A stretch of DNA of 64,000 nucleotides, from assembly GCF_036378875.1 (NCBI RefSeq), contig NZ_DASUVO010000047.1, positions 1 to 64,000 of the forward strand, written 5' to 3'. Origin of the DNA: Actinophytocola sp036378875. Its GTDB lineage: Bacteria; Actinomycetota; Actinomycetes; Mycobacteriales; Pseudonocardiaceae. Below the pieces are notes generated by a model that saw only the letters and a program-made list of their open reading frames with translations, did not search any database and had not been told where the DNA came from. Positions 7,872 through 15,179 of the stretch are shown here, piece after piece. The position numbers and the translations under genes were made by a program. Every line of letters begins with the position of its first letter. Position 1 is the stretch's first letter.

Positions 7872-8753
7872 TCAGCCGTCGGCGCCGGCAGCCAGCGCCA
7901 CTTCCATCACGTAGTCGCCATAGCCGGACTTGGCGAGCTTGCGGCCAAGCGCGTAGCAGTCGTCCGGGCTGATGAAGCCCTTGTCCATGGCGATTTCCTC
8001 GAGGCAGGCGATGCGCACGCCCGTCCGGTGCTCCAGGACCTGCACGAACTGGCCGGCTTCCAGCAGCGAGTCGTGCGTGCCGGTGTCCAGCCAGGCGAAG
8101 CCGCGACCCAGGTCGAGCAGGCGAGCTCGGCCCTGCTTCAGGTAGGTCATGTTGACGTCGGTGATCTCGAGCTCGCCACGAGCCGACGGCGTCAGGTTCT
8201 TCGAGATGTCGACCACGTCGTTGTCGTAGAAGTACAGCCCCGTGATCGCCCGGTTGGACTTCGGCTTGGCCGGCTTCTCCTCGATCGACAGCAGCATGCC
8301 CGTCTCGTCGACCTCGCCGACGCCGTACCGCTGCGGGTCCTTCACCGGGTAGCCGAACAGGACCGCGCCGTCCATGTCGGACACGTACTCCTGCATGACG
8401 GCGGAGAAGTCGGCGCCGAAGAAGATGTTGTCGCCCAGCACGAGCGCGACGTCGTCACTGCCGATGAACGACTCGCCGATGATGAACGCCTCCGCCAGCC
8501 CGTTCGGCTGCGGCTGCTCGGCGTAGCTCAGCTCGACGCCCCACTGGTCGCCGTCCCCCAGCAAGCGCTGGAAACTGGCCATGTCCTGCGGCGTCGTGAT
8601 GATCAGGATGTCCCGGATGCCGGCCAGCATGAGCACCGACAGCGGGTAGTAGATCATCGGCTTGTCGTAGACCGGGAGCAGCTGCTTGGAGACCGCCTGC
8701 GTGATCGGGTGCAGCCGGGTCCCACTGCCCCCCGCGAGAACGATGCCCTTCAT
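7872..8753 (-). CDS. rmlA: Glucose-1-phosphate thymidylyltransferase
   Basis: A 293-residue nucleotidyltransferase with the N-terminal nucleotide-binding motif GGSGTRLHPIT, the substrate loop KQLLPVYDKPMIYYPLS, LGDNIFFG around residue 110 and EEKPAKPKS. It joins dTTP and glucose-1-phosphate to give dTDP-glucose, the first step towards dTDP-rhamnose and other deoxysugars for cell wall or secondary metabolites. rmlB, rmlC and rmlD are not nearby. Its ATG overlaps the stop of the upstream yajQ gene (ATGA), so this essential sugar gene is coupled to a nucleotide-binding protein gene rather than to its own pathway. Confidence 0.95.
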   Translation of the reverse strand: MKGIVLAGGSGTRLHPITQAVSKQLLPVYDKPMIYYPLSVLMLAGIRDILIITTPQDMASFQRLLGDGDQWGVELSYAEQPQPNGLAEAFIIGESFIGSDDVALVLGDNIFFGADFSAVMQEYVSDMDGAVLFGYPVKDPQRYGVGEVDETGMLLSIEEKPAKPKSNRAITGLYFYDNDVVDISKNLTPSARGELEITDVNMTYLKQGRARLLDLGRGFAWLDTGTHDSLLEAGQFVQVLEHRTGVRIACLEEIAMDKGFISPDDCYALGRKLAKSGYGDYVMEVALAAGADG

Positions 8754-9241
8754 CGGTAGTTGGTGAACTGGAGGGCGATGCCGAAGTCCTCGGCCTTGAG
8801 CAGCTGGATGACGTCCTGCAAGTGGTCCTTCTTCTTGCCCGAGACGCGCAGCTGGTCCCCCTGGATCTGGGCCTGCACGCCCTTGGGCCCCTCGTCGCGG
8901 ATCTTCTTGGCGATCTTCTTCGCATGGTCGGAGTCGATCCCCTGCACGATCTTGCCGGTGACCTTGTAGGTCTTCCCGGACACCGCGGGCTCACCCACGT
9001 CGAACGCCTTCAGCGAGATCTGCCGCTTGACCAGCTTGTCCTTGAACACGTCGATCGCGGCCTTGCACCGCTCCTCGGTCTCCGCCTCGATGGTCACGGC
9101 CTCCTCACCGGCCCACTTCACCGAGGCCCCCGTCCCGCGAAAGTCGAAACGCGTGGACAGCTCCTTGCTCGCCTGGTTGAGCGCGTTGTCGACCTCCTGC
9201 CGGTCAACCTTGCTCACCACGTCGAAGGACGGATCCGCCAC
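8750..9241 (-). CDS. YajQ family nucleotide-binding protein
   Basis: A 163-residue YajQ/UPF0234 protein starting (V/M)ADPSFDVVSKVDRQEVDNALNQ and ending KAEDFGIALQFTNYR, near-identical in layout to the family. Members have two ferredoxin-like domains and bind nucleotides or nucleic acid; a cyclic-di-GMP-binding role is documented for some proteobacterial homologues. The GTG at 9241 is preferred over the GTG at 9250 because AGGTGA lies at correct spacing before it and the family begins MADPSFD. The stop overlaps rmlA. Confidence 0.9.
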   Translation of the reverse strand: MADPSFDVVSKVDRQEVDNALNQASKELSTRFDFRGTGASVKWAGEEAVTIEAETEERCKAAIDVFKDKLVKRQISLKAFDVGEPAVSGKTYKVTGKIVQGIDSDHAKKIAKKIRDEGPKGVQAQIQGDQLRVSGKKKDHLQDVIQLLKAEDFGIALQFTNYR

Positions 9242-9306
9242 CAGTCTCACCTCTCGAGCCGTGCTGCCACGTACCTGGGCGAGCCTACCGCTGTGGGGGA
9301 TACCGG

Positions 9307-9361
9307 TTGGCAGGCCCGCGAAGCCATTGGGTAAGGTTTCGCCCGTCCGAGCAGATCGGAC
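9307..9361 (+). promoter_or_regulatory. tRNA-Tyr promoter and short leader hairpin
   Basis: TTGGCA (9307-9312), a 19-nt spacer and TAAGGT (9332-9337) form a plausible promoter. GTCCGA (9345-9350) and TCGGAC (9356-9361) form a 6-bp hairpin just before the tRNA 5' end, likely part of the processed leader. Confidence 0.5.
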
Positions 9362-9367
9362 ACTCCC

Positions 9368-9451
9368 GGCGGGTTGCCCGAGCGGTCAAAGGGAGCAGAC
9401 TGTAAATCTGTCGCGCAAGCTACGCAGGTTCGAACCCTGCACCCGCCACCA
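9368..9451 (+). tRNA. tRNA-Tyr (GTA), CCA encoded
   Basis: Acceptor arms GGCGGGT/ACCCGCC, D arm, anticodon loop CTGTAAA with anticodon GTA at 9402-9404, the long variable arm expected for bacterial tRNA-Tyr, a T arm with GGTTCGAACCC and an encoded 3' CCA (9449-9451). The accessory genes begin immediately downstream. Confidence 0.95.
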
Positions 9452-9457
9452 CCAGCT

Positions 9458-9498
9458 CAAATGGCCACTGACCAGCCAACAGGTCAGCGGGCCATTTG
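9458..9498 (+). terminator. Hairpin terminator after tRNA-Tyr
   Basis: CAAATGGCC plus ACTGACC (9458-9473) pairs with GGTCAG and GGCCATTTG (9482-9498), with a small internal bulge. It lies seven bases after the encoded CCA. Confidence 0.65.
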
Positions 9499-9675
9499 CT
9501 ATCTGTCCAGGTGTGCCCGGCTCAGCCCGGCCGTTGATCACCGTTCACGCCGAAGATCGTCAGCTCGTCAGGACCTGCTGAACCTACGCTCGTGCGGTCT
9601 GCTCGCCACGCTTCGCGAGCGCGGCCGATCTCGGCGACATGGCGAGCATCGTGCGGACCGCGGCCACAGTGGCCA

Positions 9676-11007
9676 CTACCCGCTGAGCCGCCGCAATAGC
9701 GCCTCAGCCTTGGCGAGGCGCTCGGGGTACCAGTCCGAGTACACGTCTTCCGGTGGGTTCCGCACGATCTCGCGGTACAACTCGACCGCCTCCTGCGCGG
9801 CGGCCCGGCCGTCCTGCCCGATCTCGTCAAGGCAGGATGCGATGTCGACCAGCATGGCCGCGAGGATGTCCGCGAAATTCGACTGTTCAGGGCTCGCCGC
9901 GACCCGCCAGAGCCGCACCGCCTCCTCGAGGTTGGCGAGCCGCTCGGCCGGTTCGCCGACCCGGCCGAGCTCAAAGAGGACAAGCGCAAGCAAAGATGCG
10001 TAGTAGTCCGGGTCGGTCTCAGCCAGCCTTCGGTACAGCGCTGCCGCCTCGGTGCCGGCGGTCAGTGCCTCCTCGTCCCGCCCGGCGTCGATCAGCGGCC
10101 GCATCGACACGTACAGAGCCCCGGCGAGGTACGGCGTCTGGGCGTCGCTCAACCCTCGTATGATCCCGATCGCCTCACTGAAGTGCTCCGGTTCACCGCC
10201 GCTCACCTGGGCGAAGTTGAACGACACCTTGGCCAGAGGCTCCTGGTACTGGTCCTGGCCTGCGTCGACCAGCCGGCGCAGGATGGCCACCGACTCGGCC
10301 GCGATGTCACACGCTTCGTGCCACTGGCCAGTGTGCAGACGGCAGTTGACCTCAAAGGCCAGCGCCTCCGCCAGTTGGGCCTCGTGGGTGGCCGGGTCGG
10401 TCACCGTCAGCGGACGCAGAAGCCGGACAACCTCCACCACATGCGGCAGTGCGTCCGCCGCCCGATCGAGATCGAACAGTGCCGCCGCGAGCATGTTGAT
10501 CTCCTCCCATGGACGCAACTCGGGCATCGCGCGGACCATCGGGATGTATCGCTCGAGCGCGGGCACAGCCTCGGCCAGCTGATCGAGGTCGTAGTGCGCC
10601 ATGGCGAGGGCCCACCGCGCCTGACGCAGGTAGAAGGCGTACGGGCGAGGTTTCCTCGCGGCCAGCGGTTCAAGCAGCCGGATGGCCTCGGTAGCCACGT
10701 CGATCGCGCCCTCGTTGTCGTCGATCCGCAAGCGGCACACCGCTTGGATCGCCAGAGCCCGAGCGAGTACGTCGCCCTCGCGATCCACGCGCCGGGCGAG
10801 CGTCACCGCCTCGTCGAGCACGACCAGCGCGTCCCGGGGCCGGTTCGCGCGGTCCTGCTCCCTCGCCAGGGCGACCAGGTTCCGGGCATGCCGGCGTTTG
10901 GTCCGGACCGGTCGCATGGCCCGGGTCAGTTTCTCGACGCGTCCTAGGATCGCGTCCGGGTCCTCGTCGACCGCCATGTCGATGTAGCGACGTAATCGTT
11001 CCCTCAT
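9676..11007 (-). CDS. Tetratricopeptide-repeat protein, function unknown
   Basis: A 443-residue all-helical protein made of TPR-like units (for example NLVALAREQDRANRPRDALVVLDEAVTLARR and AMAHYDLDQLAEAVPALERYIPMV, then LVLFELGRVGEPAERLANLEEAVRLW). No enzymatic domain, signal peptide or membrane segment is seen. TPR arrays of this kind mediate protein contacts and are often sensor modules beside STAND-type signalling proteins. It lies on the same strand as, and 194 bp downstream of, the TIR/P-loop/membrane operon, but a gap with AT-rich sequence suggests its own promoter. Membership of that system is inference. Confidence 0.75.
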   Translation of the reverse strand: MRERLRRYIDMAVDEDPDAILGRVEKLTRAMRPVRTKRRHARNLVALAREQDRANRPRDALVVLDEAVTLARRVDREGDVLARALAIQAVCRLRIDDNEGAIDVATEAIRLLEPLAARKPRPYAFYLRQARWALAMAHYDLDQLAEAVPALERYIPMVRAMPELRPWEEINMLAAALFDLDRAADALPHVVEVVRLLRPLTVTDPATHEAQLAEALAFEVNCRLHTGQWHEACDIAAESVAILRRLVDAGQDQYQEPLAKVSFNFAQVSGGEPEHFSEAIGIIRGLSDAQTPYLAGALYVSMRPLIDAGRDEEALTAGTEAAALYRRLAETDPDYYASLLALVLFELGRVGEPAERLANLEEAVRLWRVAASPEQSNFADILAAMLVDIASCLDEIGQDGRAAAQEAVELYREIVRNPPEDVYSDWYPERLAKAEALLRRLSG

Positions 11008-11041
11008 CCACCGATTGTGTCAGGTTGGACCGGCCTGATCA

Positions 11042-11053
11042 GGGATAAATCCC
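11042..11053. promoter_or_regulatory. Small palindrome upstream of the TPR gene
   Basis: GGGAT-AA-ATCCC is a 5-2-5 palindrome about 35 bp upstream of the TPR start codon. The minus strand also shows CACAAT six bases before the ATG at 11007, compatible with a leaderless start. The palindrome could be an operator. Confidence 0.3.
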
Positions 11054-11201
11054 AGCTGTCCGATGAACGGGCGCTGGTGTTTGGCGGCCATCAACAGTTG
11101 CTTAATATGCCTTTATGGCCGTTGCCCACAGATGTCGTCCGATGAATTTGGCGGCAGCGATGTGCGGATTGTCCGGCTGTTGATCATCGCCAGATCCGGC
11201 A

Positions 11202-12290
11202 CTACAAGGGATTGGGTGGCGTGGTCGATGGGTTGGCGTCCGGCTGTCCGTTCGGATGTATCGGGCTCGGCGAGGACGCCGGCGGAGTGTCGAAAAGCCC
11301 CGGGGATGTATCGGCGGCCCCGGTGAAGTCCGGGGCGTTGAACCGTTCTCGGATTGTGTGGGCCAGGTCTGTCGCGCCGGCGTCGGTTGCCAGGGTGGCC
11401 AGGCGGTCGGCCATGTCGGCGCGTTCTGGTTCCGAACCGTTGGGCAGGATCGCCGCCATCAGGAGGTCCACGAAGTCGTCTCCGTTGGTGCGCAGTGAGG
11501 GGTCGGTCAGGCTGTTCACGAACGTGCGAAAGACCGGCTCCACCTCGCGGTCTTGCGCGGCGGCCACCAGCTTCGCGAGCGTGCCGATCAGGTCGACCGT
11601 CTCCTGGACGCGGGAGGTGTCCCTTGCCAGCCACCACACGACCGCACTGCCTGTGCTGGACAGGACGTCCTCGCGCAGGAAGGTTCGCTTGTTCCGCTCG
11701 TAGGCCCGTTCGTACTCCCACACCTCCTCGTCCTTGCGTACGCCGGCGAGCTTGCGGAGACGTTCGCGGTCGTCGTCCGGGAGGGAGAGAGCGGCGTCCT
11801 GTGCCCAGACCTCCAGCAGGCCTGTCCGGTCCGGACGCGGGAACGACAGCTCCGCGGCCAACCGCGGCGCGAGCAGGTCGATATCGGCGGCCGGCTCCCG
11901 TTCGGTGAACACGATCGCCCGCTCACGGATGGCGTCGATCGCGAGTTGGTCTGGCCTCGGGTGTGGCATGCCCTGTGCACCCGAGTGTCGCCACAGGACG
12001 GTCGCGTCGAGGAGGAAGCGGTAGTCGCGCTGGACGCTTGGCAACGCCAGATTCCGCACCGTCGTGGTCGCGGGCTGCACAGGCTGGTGTGGCGGCGGCG
12101 CGTGAAACACGGGTTGCGGCACGTACAGGCGCTTGTTCTCGGTGTGGCGCTTCAGGATCAGGCCACTCACGACGAGCGGCACGAAGATCACCACGCCGAC
12201 CCACCACGGCAACACGCCGGCCATCGTCACACCGACGACGACCAGGGACATGACCAGGAGGACGACCAGGTATGCCTTGTCTCTGGGCAT
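11202..12290 (-). CDS. Membrane-anchored protein, third gene of the TIR operon
   Basis: A 362-residue protein. Residues about 6-50 form two closely spaced transmembrane segments (YLVVLLVMSLVVVGVTMAG and WWVGVVIFVPLVVSGLIL), followed by a Pro-rich linker (FHAPPPHQPVQP) and a soluble alpha-helical domain of about 270 residues with a low-complexity Pro/Ser tail. I do not recognise a catalytic family. The start at 12290 (MPRDKAYL) shares one base with the P-loop gene stop (TGATG), so it is coupled to the two genes before it. A role as membrane anchor or pore/target of the TIR/P-loop system is inferred from context only. Confidence 0.7.
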   Translation of the reverse strand: MPRDKAYLVVLLVMSLVVVGVTMAGVLPWWVGVVIFVPLVVSGLILKRHTENKRLYVPQPVFHAPPPHQPVQPATTTVRNLALPSVQRDYRFLLDATVLWRHSGAQGMPHPRPDQLAIDAIRERAIVFTEREPAADIDLLAPRLAAELSFPRPDRTGLLEVWAQDAALSLPDDDRERLRKLAGVRKDEEVWEYERAYERNKRTFLREDVLSSTGSAVVWWLARDTSRVQETVDLIGTLAKLVAAAQDREVEPVFRTFVNSLTDPSLRTNGDDFVDLLMAAILPNGSEPERADMADRLATLATDAGATDLAHTIRERFNAPDFTGAADTSPGLFDTPPASSPSPIHPNGQPDANPSTTPPNPL

Positions 12291-14362
12291 CAGTGACTGA
12301 CTCCTTGCGTGGCGAAGGGCTGTGGGACTTCGGCGCATGCCTGTCGCAGCACGGCCGCTGTATGGAGGCGGGCTTGGCGTTGCTCCGGAGGCGCCGCCGC
12401 GACCCAGTCGCGCGACACCGCGTACAGGACCGCACGTCGCGGGGACCGCCTACGCGTGGCGGCAGCCAGGATCTCGAGCAGTGTGTCCCGGCCTGGCGCC
12501 TCGGCGTGGGCGTCGAGCCAACGCGTCACGGCCACAGCGGTGTCGTCGTAGGGGCGATTCGCGAGCCACACCGCCCAGCCGCCGACGAGCATGCCCCGGA
12601 CCACCCGCTCGGTGACGCGCGGGAAGCCGTCGAGCTCACCGGCGGTGAGTCGCACCGGGTCGGCGACGTCGGTGAACAGGACGTAGTCCACATCCCGCGG
12701 GTGGTCGCCGGTCAGGTCGTCGTGGGTGCGGGTGAGCATGCGGCGGGCGAACCGGCCGTCACCGCAGAGTCTCGCCAGCGCCGCGCGGGCGGCGGTCACG
12801 ATGGCGGAGTCCACGTGCCGGGTGAGGTGACGCAGACGCACGAGCCCCTGGTGTGGCCGCGCCGGTGCGATCACGCTTTCGCACAAACCGATCAGCAGCA
12901 CGGCAAGGCTTGGCCACAGCTGCCGGTTTCTCACCCATCTGTACACACGACGCCGGAACCGCCAGCCATACCGCTCGTCGAGCAGACATCGCGCCAGTGC
13001 GGCGCCCGCGACGTCGAGCAATTTGTCTGATGTGGACGGTGGATGCGCCGCCCACTGCTCGACGAGCGTCCACAGGTCCTCAGGATGCCCGATGCGCAGG
13101 CACTGGTCGGTGTAACGCAACACCGCCAGCGAGCGGCTTGTCGGGGCCATGGCTCCCGACCGGACAGTCCTGTCGAGCCACTGACGCAGATCGTCCCGAA
13201 GGTCAGGGAAGGTTCGCCAGAAGTGCGTGCGCACCGCGTCCGCGTAGGCCACGGAGTCGAAACGAACCTGGCCGCCGTCGATGCGGGCGTGGACCCTAGC
13301 GAGTGCTTCGGCGAGATCGGGAAGATCCAACCGGTGCCCCTCGTGCGGCGGGTACTTCGTGACCTCGAGGAACCTCGCTGCCGCGGACTCCACCACCTCC
13401 GGGGTCGCGTGCTCGAACACCGCGGAGGCCAGCAGAAGAGCACGCACTCTGCCGTCGGCGTTGTCCCGCATGAACCGTGCCGCGTCGTCGAGGTACGTGT
13501 CGGTCTCGAGCGCCGCGGTGAGCCATGCCACCAGGCCGCCTTGCCCGGCAGCGGTACTCCGCTCCCGCTGTACGCGGCGGGCGAGTGCCGCGATGTCCCG
13601 CATCGGATCGCGGGTGAGGTGCGTCTGGAGTGCCTCGTTCCGCAGCTCCGACCCGGTCACCACGATGCCGAATCCGGCCAGGTGCTGCCGGAACACCTCG
13701 ACGCCGTCCGGTCGTCCGATGATCGTCGCCTCGGAGCCGAGCTCGGCGGCCACCTGCTCCTGTTCCGGCGGCAGCACGATCGCCAGGTAGGCCCGCCGGT
13801 CGGCGACGGCGGCGCGGTAGGCACGCAGGTTGGTCAGCAGGCGCTGGGGGAGCGGCCCTACTTCTGCGGACATGTCCAGCAACAGCCGTTCACCCGGCTC
13901 GATGACGCTGACGTCGAGGACGAACTGGCCGTCGACGTCATCGTCCGGTAGCTCACGGAACCGGGTGGTGCCTTCCCCCGAATCCTTCAGGACCATGAGC
14001 GCCGCGGAACGCCGGCCGGACCCGGGCGCACCGGATACGACGACCGTGCCGGGGTCGCGCAGGCGAGCCAGCAGGTCTCCGTAGCCGGACGGGATGACGA
14101 ACCGCTTGGCGAGACCGGTCAGGATGTCCTCCGGCACCAGCCGGGGCGACCATGTCGCGTCCAGGTCACCGTCACCGGCGGCGGATTCGAGGAGGAACAA
14201 AGCCTCCTTCATGATGAAGACCGAGCCCTGCGGGTCCGTCACGCTGATGTTGTGGTTGCCGCGAACCGATCCGACACCGCCCGTCTGACCCCCAGGCTCG
14301 TCCGCCCAGTCGTCGAGCGCCTCCTCCGGCACCTCATCGACCAGAGGGTCCGGCTCGGTCAT
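12290..14362 (-). CDS. P-loop NTPase-like protein with N-terminal amyloid-like signalling motif (candidate STAND/NLR-type receptor)
   Basis: A 690-residue protein. After an acidic start, residues about 29-50 hold a Gly/Asn-rich beta-prone motif (GSVRGNHNISVTDP core) that is also found at the C-terminus of the TIR protein encoded just upstream. Residues 111-119 read GAPGSGRRS, a Walker A-like loop in which the usual Lys is replaced by Arg, and RLLLDMS at 159-165 is a possible Walker B. The remaining ~450 residues are mostly helical with Arg/Leu-rich segments; no standard repeat is obvious. The order motif-NTPase-long C-terminal region fits a sensor that activates a partner effector. Overlaps: ATGA with the TIR stop, TGATG with the next gene. 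Confidence 0.72.
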   Translation of the reverse strand: MTEPDPLVDEVPEEALDDWADEPGGQTGGVGSVRGNHNISVTDPQGSVFIMKEALFLLESAAGDGDLDATWSPRLVPEDILTGLAKRFVIPSGYGDLLARLRDPGTVVVSGAPGSGRRSAALMVLKDSGEGTTRFRELPDDDVDGQFVLDVSVIEPGERLLLDMSAEVGPLPQRLLTNLRAYRAAVADRRAYLAIVLPPEQEQVAAELGSEATIIGRPDGVEVFRQHLAGFGIVVTGSELRNEALQTHLTRDPMRDIAALARRVQRERSTAAGQGGLVAWLTAALETDTYLDDAARFMRDNADGRVRALLLASAVFEHATPEVVESAAARFLEVTKYPPHEGHRLDLPDLAEALARVHARIDGGQVRFDSVAYADAVRTHFWRTFPDLRDDLRQWLDRTVRSGAMAPTSRSLAVLRYTDQCLRIGHPEDLWTLVEQWAAHPPSTSDKLLDVAGAALARCLLDERYGWRFRRRVYRWVRNRQLWPSLAVLLIGLCESVIAPARPHQGLVRLRHLTRHVDSAIVTAARAALARLCGDGRFARRMLTRTHDDLTGDHPRDVDYVLFTDVADPVRLTAGELDGFPRVTERVVRGMLVGGWAVWLANRPYDDTAVAVTRWLDAHAEAPGRDTLLEILAAATRRRSPRRAVLYAVSRDWVAAAPPEQRQARLHTAAVLRQACAEVPQPFATQGVSH
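14238..14269. repeat. Direct repeat copy 1 (motif coding region in the P-loop gene)
   Basis: A 32-bp sequence identical to 14420-14451, offset by 182 bp. It encodes the shared motif SVRGNHNISVTD in the P-loop protein. Identity at synonymous positions goes beyond what protein conservation requires. Confidence 0.9.
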
Positions 14363-14955
14363 GTGTCCCCCTGCGGGCGGGCGAACCGGTCACCGATGTG
14401 CAGCGAACCGCGCGGGTCGGTCACGCTGATGTTGTGGTTGCCGCGAACCGAACCGATCCCGCCTGACTGGTTGCTACTCCGTCGGGGCTCGTCACGGTCG
14501 TCGGCGTCGGGTAGTTCGAGCACCCTGTCGAGCCGGGCGAATCCTGCCTCCGGCTGGCGGAGATCCAGGATCACGAACTGGTGGCGCGCCAGGGCAACGA
14601 GTCGTTCGGGCAACTCGTCCACTGTGGGGAACCGAGCCGCACCGACGAGAAGCGGCACGACACGCACCTGGTGGGTGAGGGCCTCGTAGAGCTCACGGTG
14701 GATCCAGTCGTCCGGATCATCGAGCGCACGCCCGGCACGCCCCGGGAAGTCGAGCCAGTTCACCCCCATGATCGACACCATCACGTCGCTGCGCCAGACG
14801 TTTTTCAGCAACTCGTCGTCGAACAGCGTGCCGGGCTCTATTGACCTGGTGTCCAGGAAGACGTTCGGCTCGCCGATCCGCTCGGACAGATATCGGGAGA
14901 CCAGCAAGGCAGTGGTCCCCTCGTCCTTGGTCCGGTAGTTGACAAAGATCTTCAT
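14359..14955 (-). CDS. TIR-domain effector with C-terminal amyloid-like motif
   Basis: A 198-residue protein. Residues 1-130 form a bacterial TIR domain: KIFVNYRTKDEG (box 1), VFLDTRSIEPGTLFDDEL, DVMVSIMGVNWLDF and DDPDDWIHRELYEAL, where Glu88 occupies the position of the catalytic glutamate of NAD+-cleaving TIR domains, then VRVVPLLVGAARFPTVDELP. After a linker, residues 165-187 carry the motif shared with the downstream P-loop protein. TIR domains in bacterial immunity deplete NAD+ or make signalling nucleotides. The ATG at 14955 (MKIFVNY) begins exactly at the domain; the stop overlaps the P-loop gene start (ATGA). Confidence 0.85.
   Translation of the reverse strand: MKIFVNYRTKDEGTTALLVSRYLSERIGEPNVFLDTRSIEPGTLFDDELLKNVWRSDVMVSIMGVNWLDFPGRAGRALDDPDDWIHRELYEALTHQVRVVPLLVGAARFPTVDELPERLVALARHQFVILDLRQPEAGFARLDRVLELPDADDRDEPRRSSNQSGGIGSVRGNHNISVTDPRGSLHIGDRFARPQGDT
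14420..14451. repeat. Direct repeat copy 2 (motif coding region in the TIR gene)
   Basis: Identical over 32 bp to 14238-14269. Here it encodes the motif near the C-terminus of the TIR protein, whereas copy 1 encodes it near the N-terminus of the next protein. Confidence 0.9.
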
Positions 14956-15035
14956 CGCCGACCCTGGCTCCGTTTCGTGTTCGCGATGTGTCGCGCCGTG
15001 ACGCACGGCCATCATGCCGACGGGGCTTGGATGAA

Positions 15036-15100
15036 ATCTGGACCAGATCTGAACTGTGCCGATGGGACGGTCACTGCCGGCCGGAAACTGGACCGTTTCC
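15036..15100. promoter_or_regulatory. Two operator-like palindromes sharing CTGGACC in the divergent intergenic region
   Basis: ATCTGG-A-CCAGAT (15036-15048) and GGAAAC-TGGACC-GTTTCC (15083-15100) lie between the TIR operon and the nuclease gene. Both contain CTGGACC, with the two copies exactly 50 bp apart (15038 and 15088). A shared regulator of both transcription units is a reasonable reading; no -10 element is convincing. Confidence 0.45.
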
Positions 15101-15179
15101 AACCGCCTGGCACGCAAGATGGTTGGGTAACACTTGCCGCGGTCTTGTCGACTCACTGAACATCACTTTGGAGGCCGGC

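Noticed and set aside
9452..9675. attL/attR repeat of the tRNA-Tyr 3' end
   Set aside because: I searched the accessory block up to 17.5 kb for the tRNA end sequence (GGTTCGAACCCTGC) and saw no second copy; no integrase gene is present.
14359..15156. Longer 265-residue version of the TIR protein starting at 15156
   Set aside because: The extra 67 residues match no domain and cross the palindromic regulatory region; MKIFVNY at 14955 is the natural TIR start.
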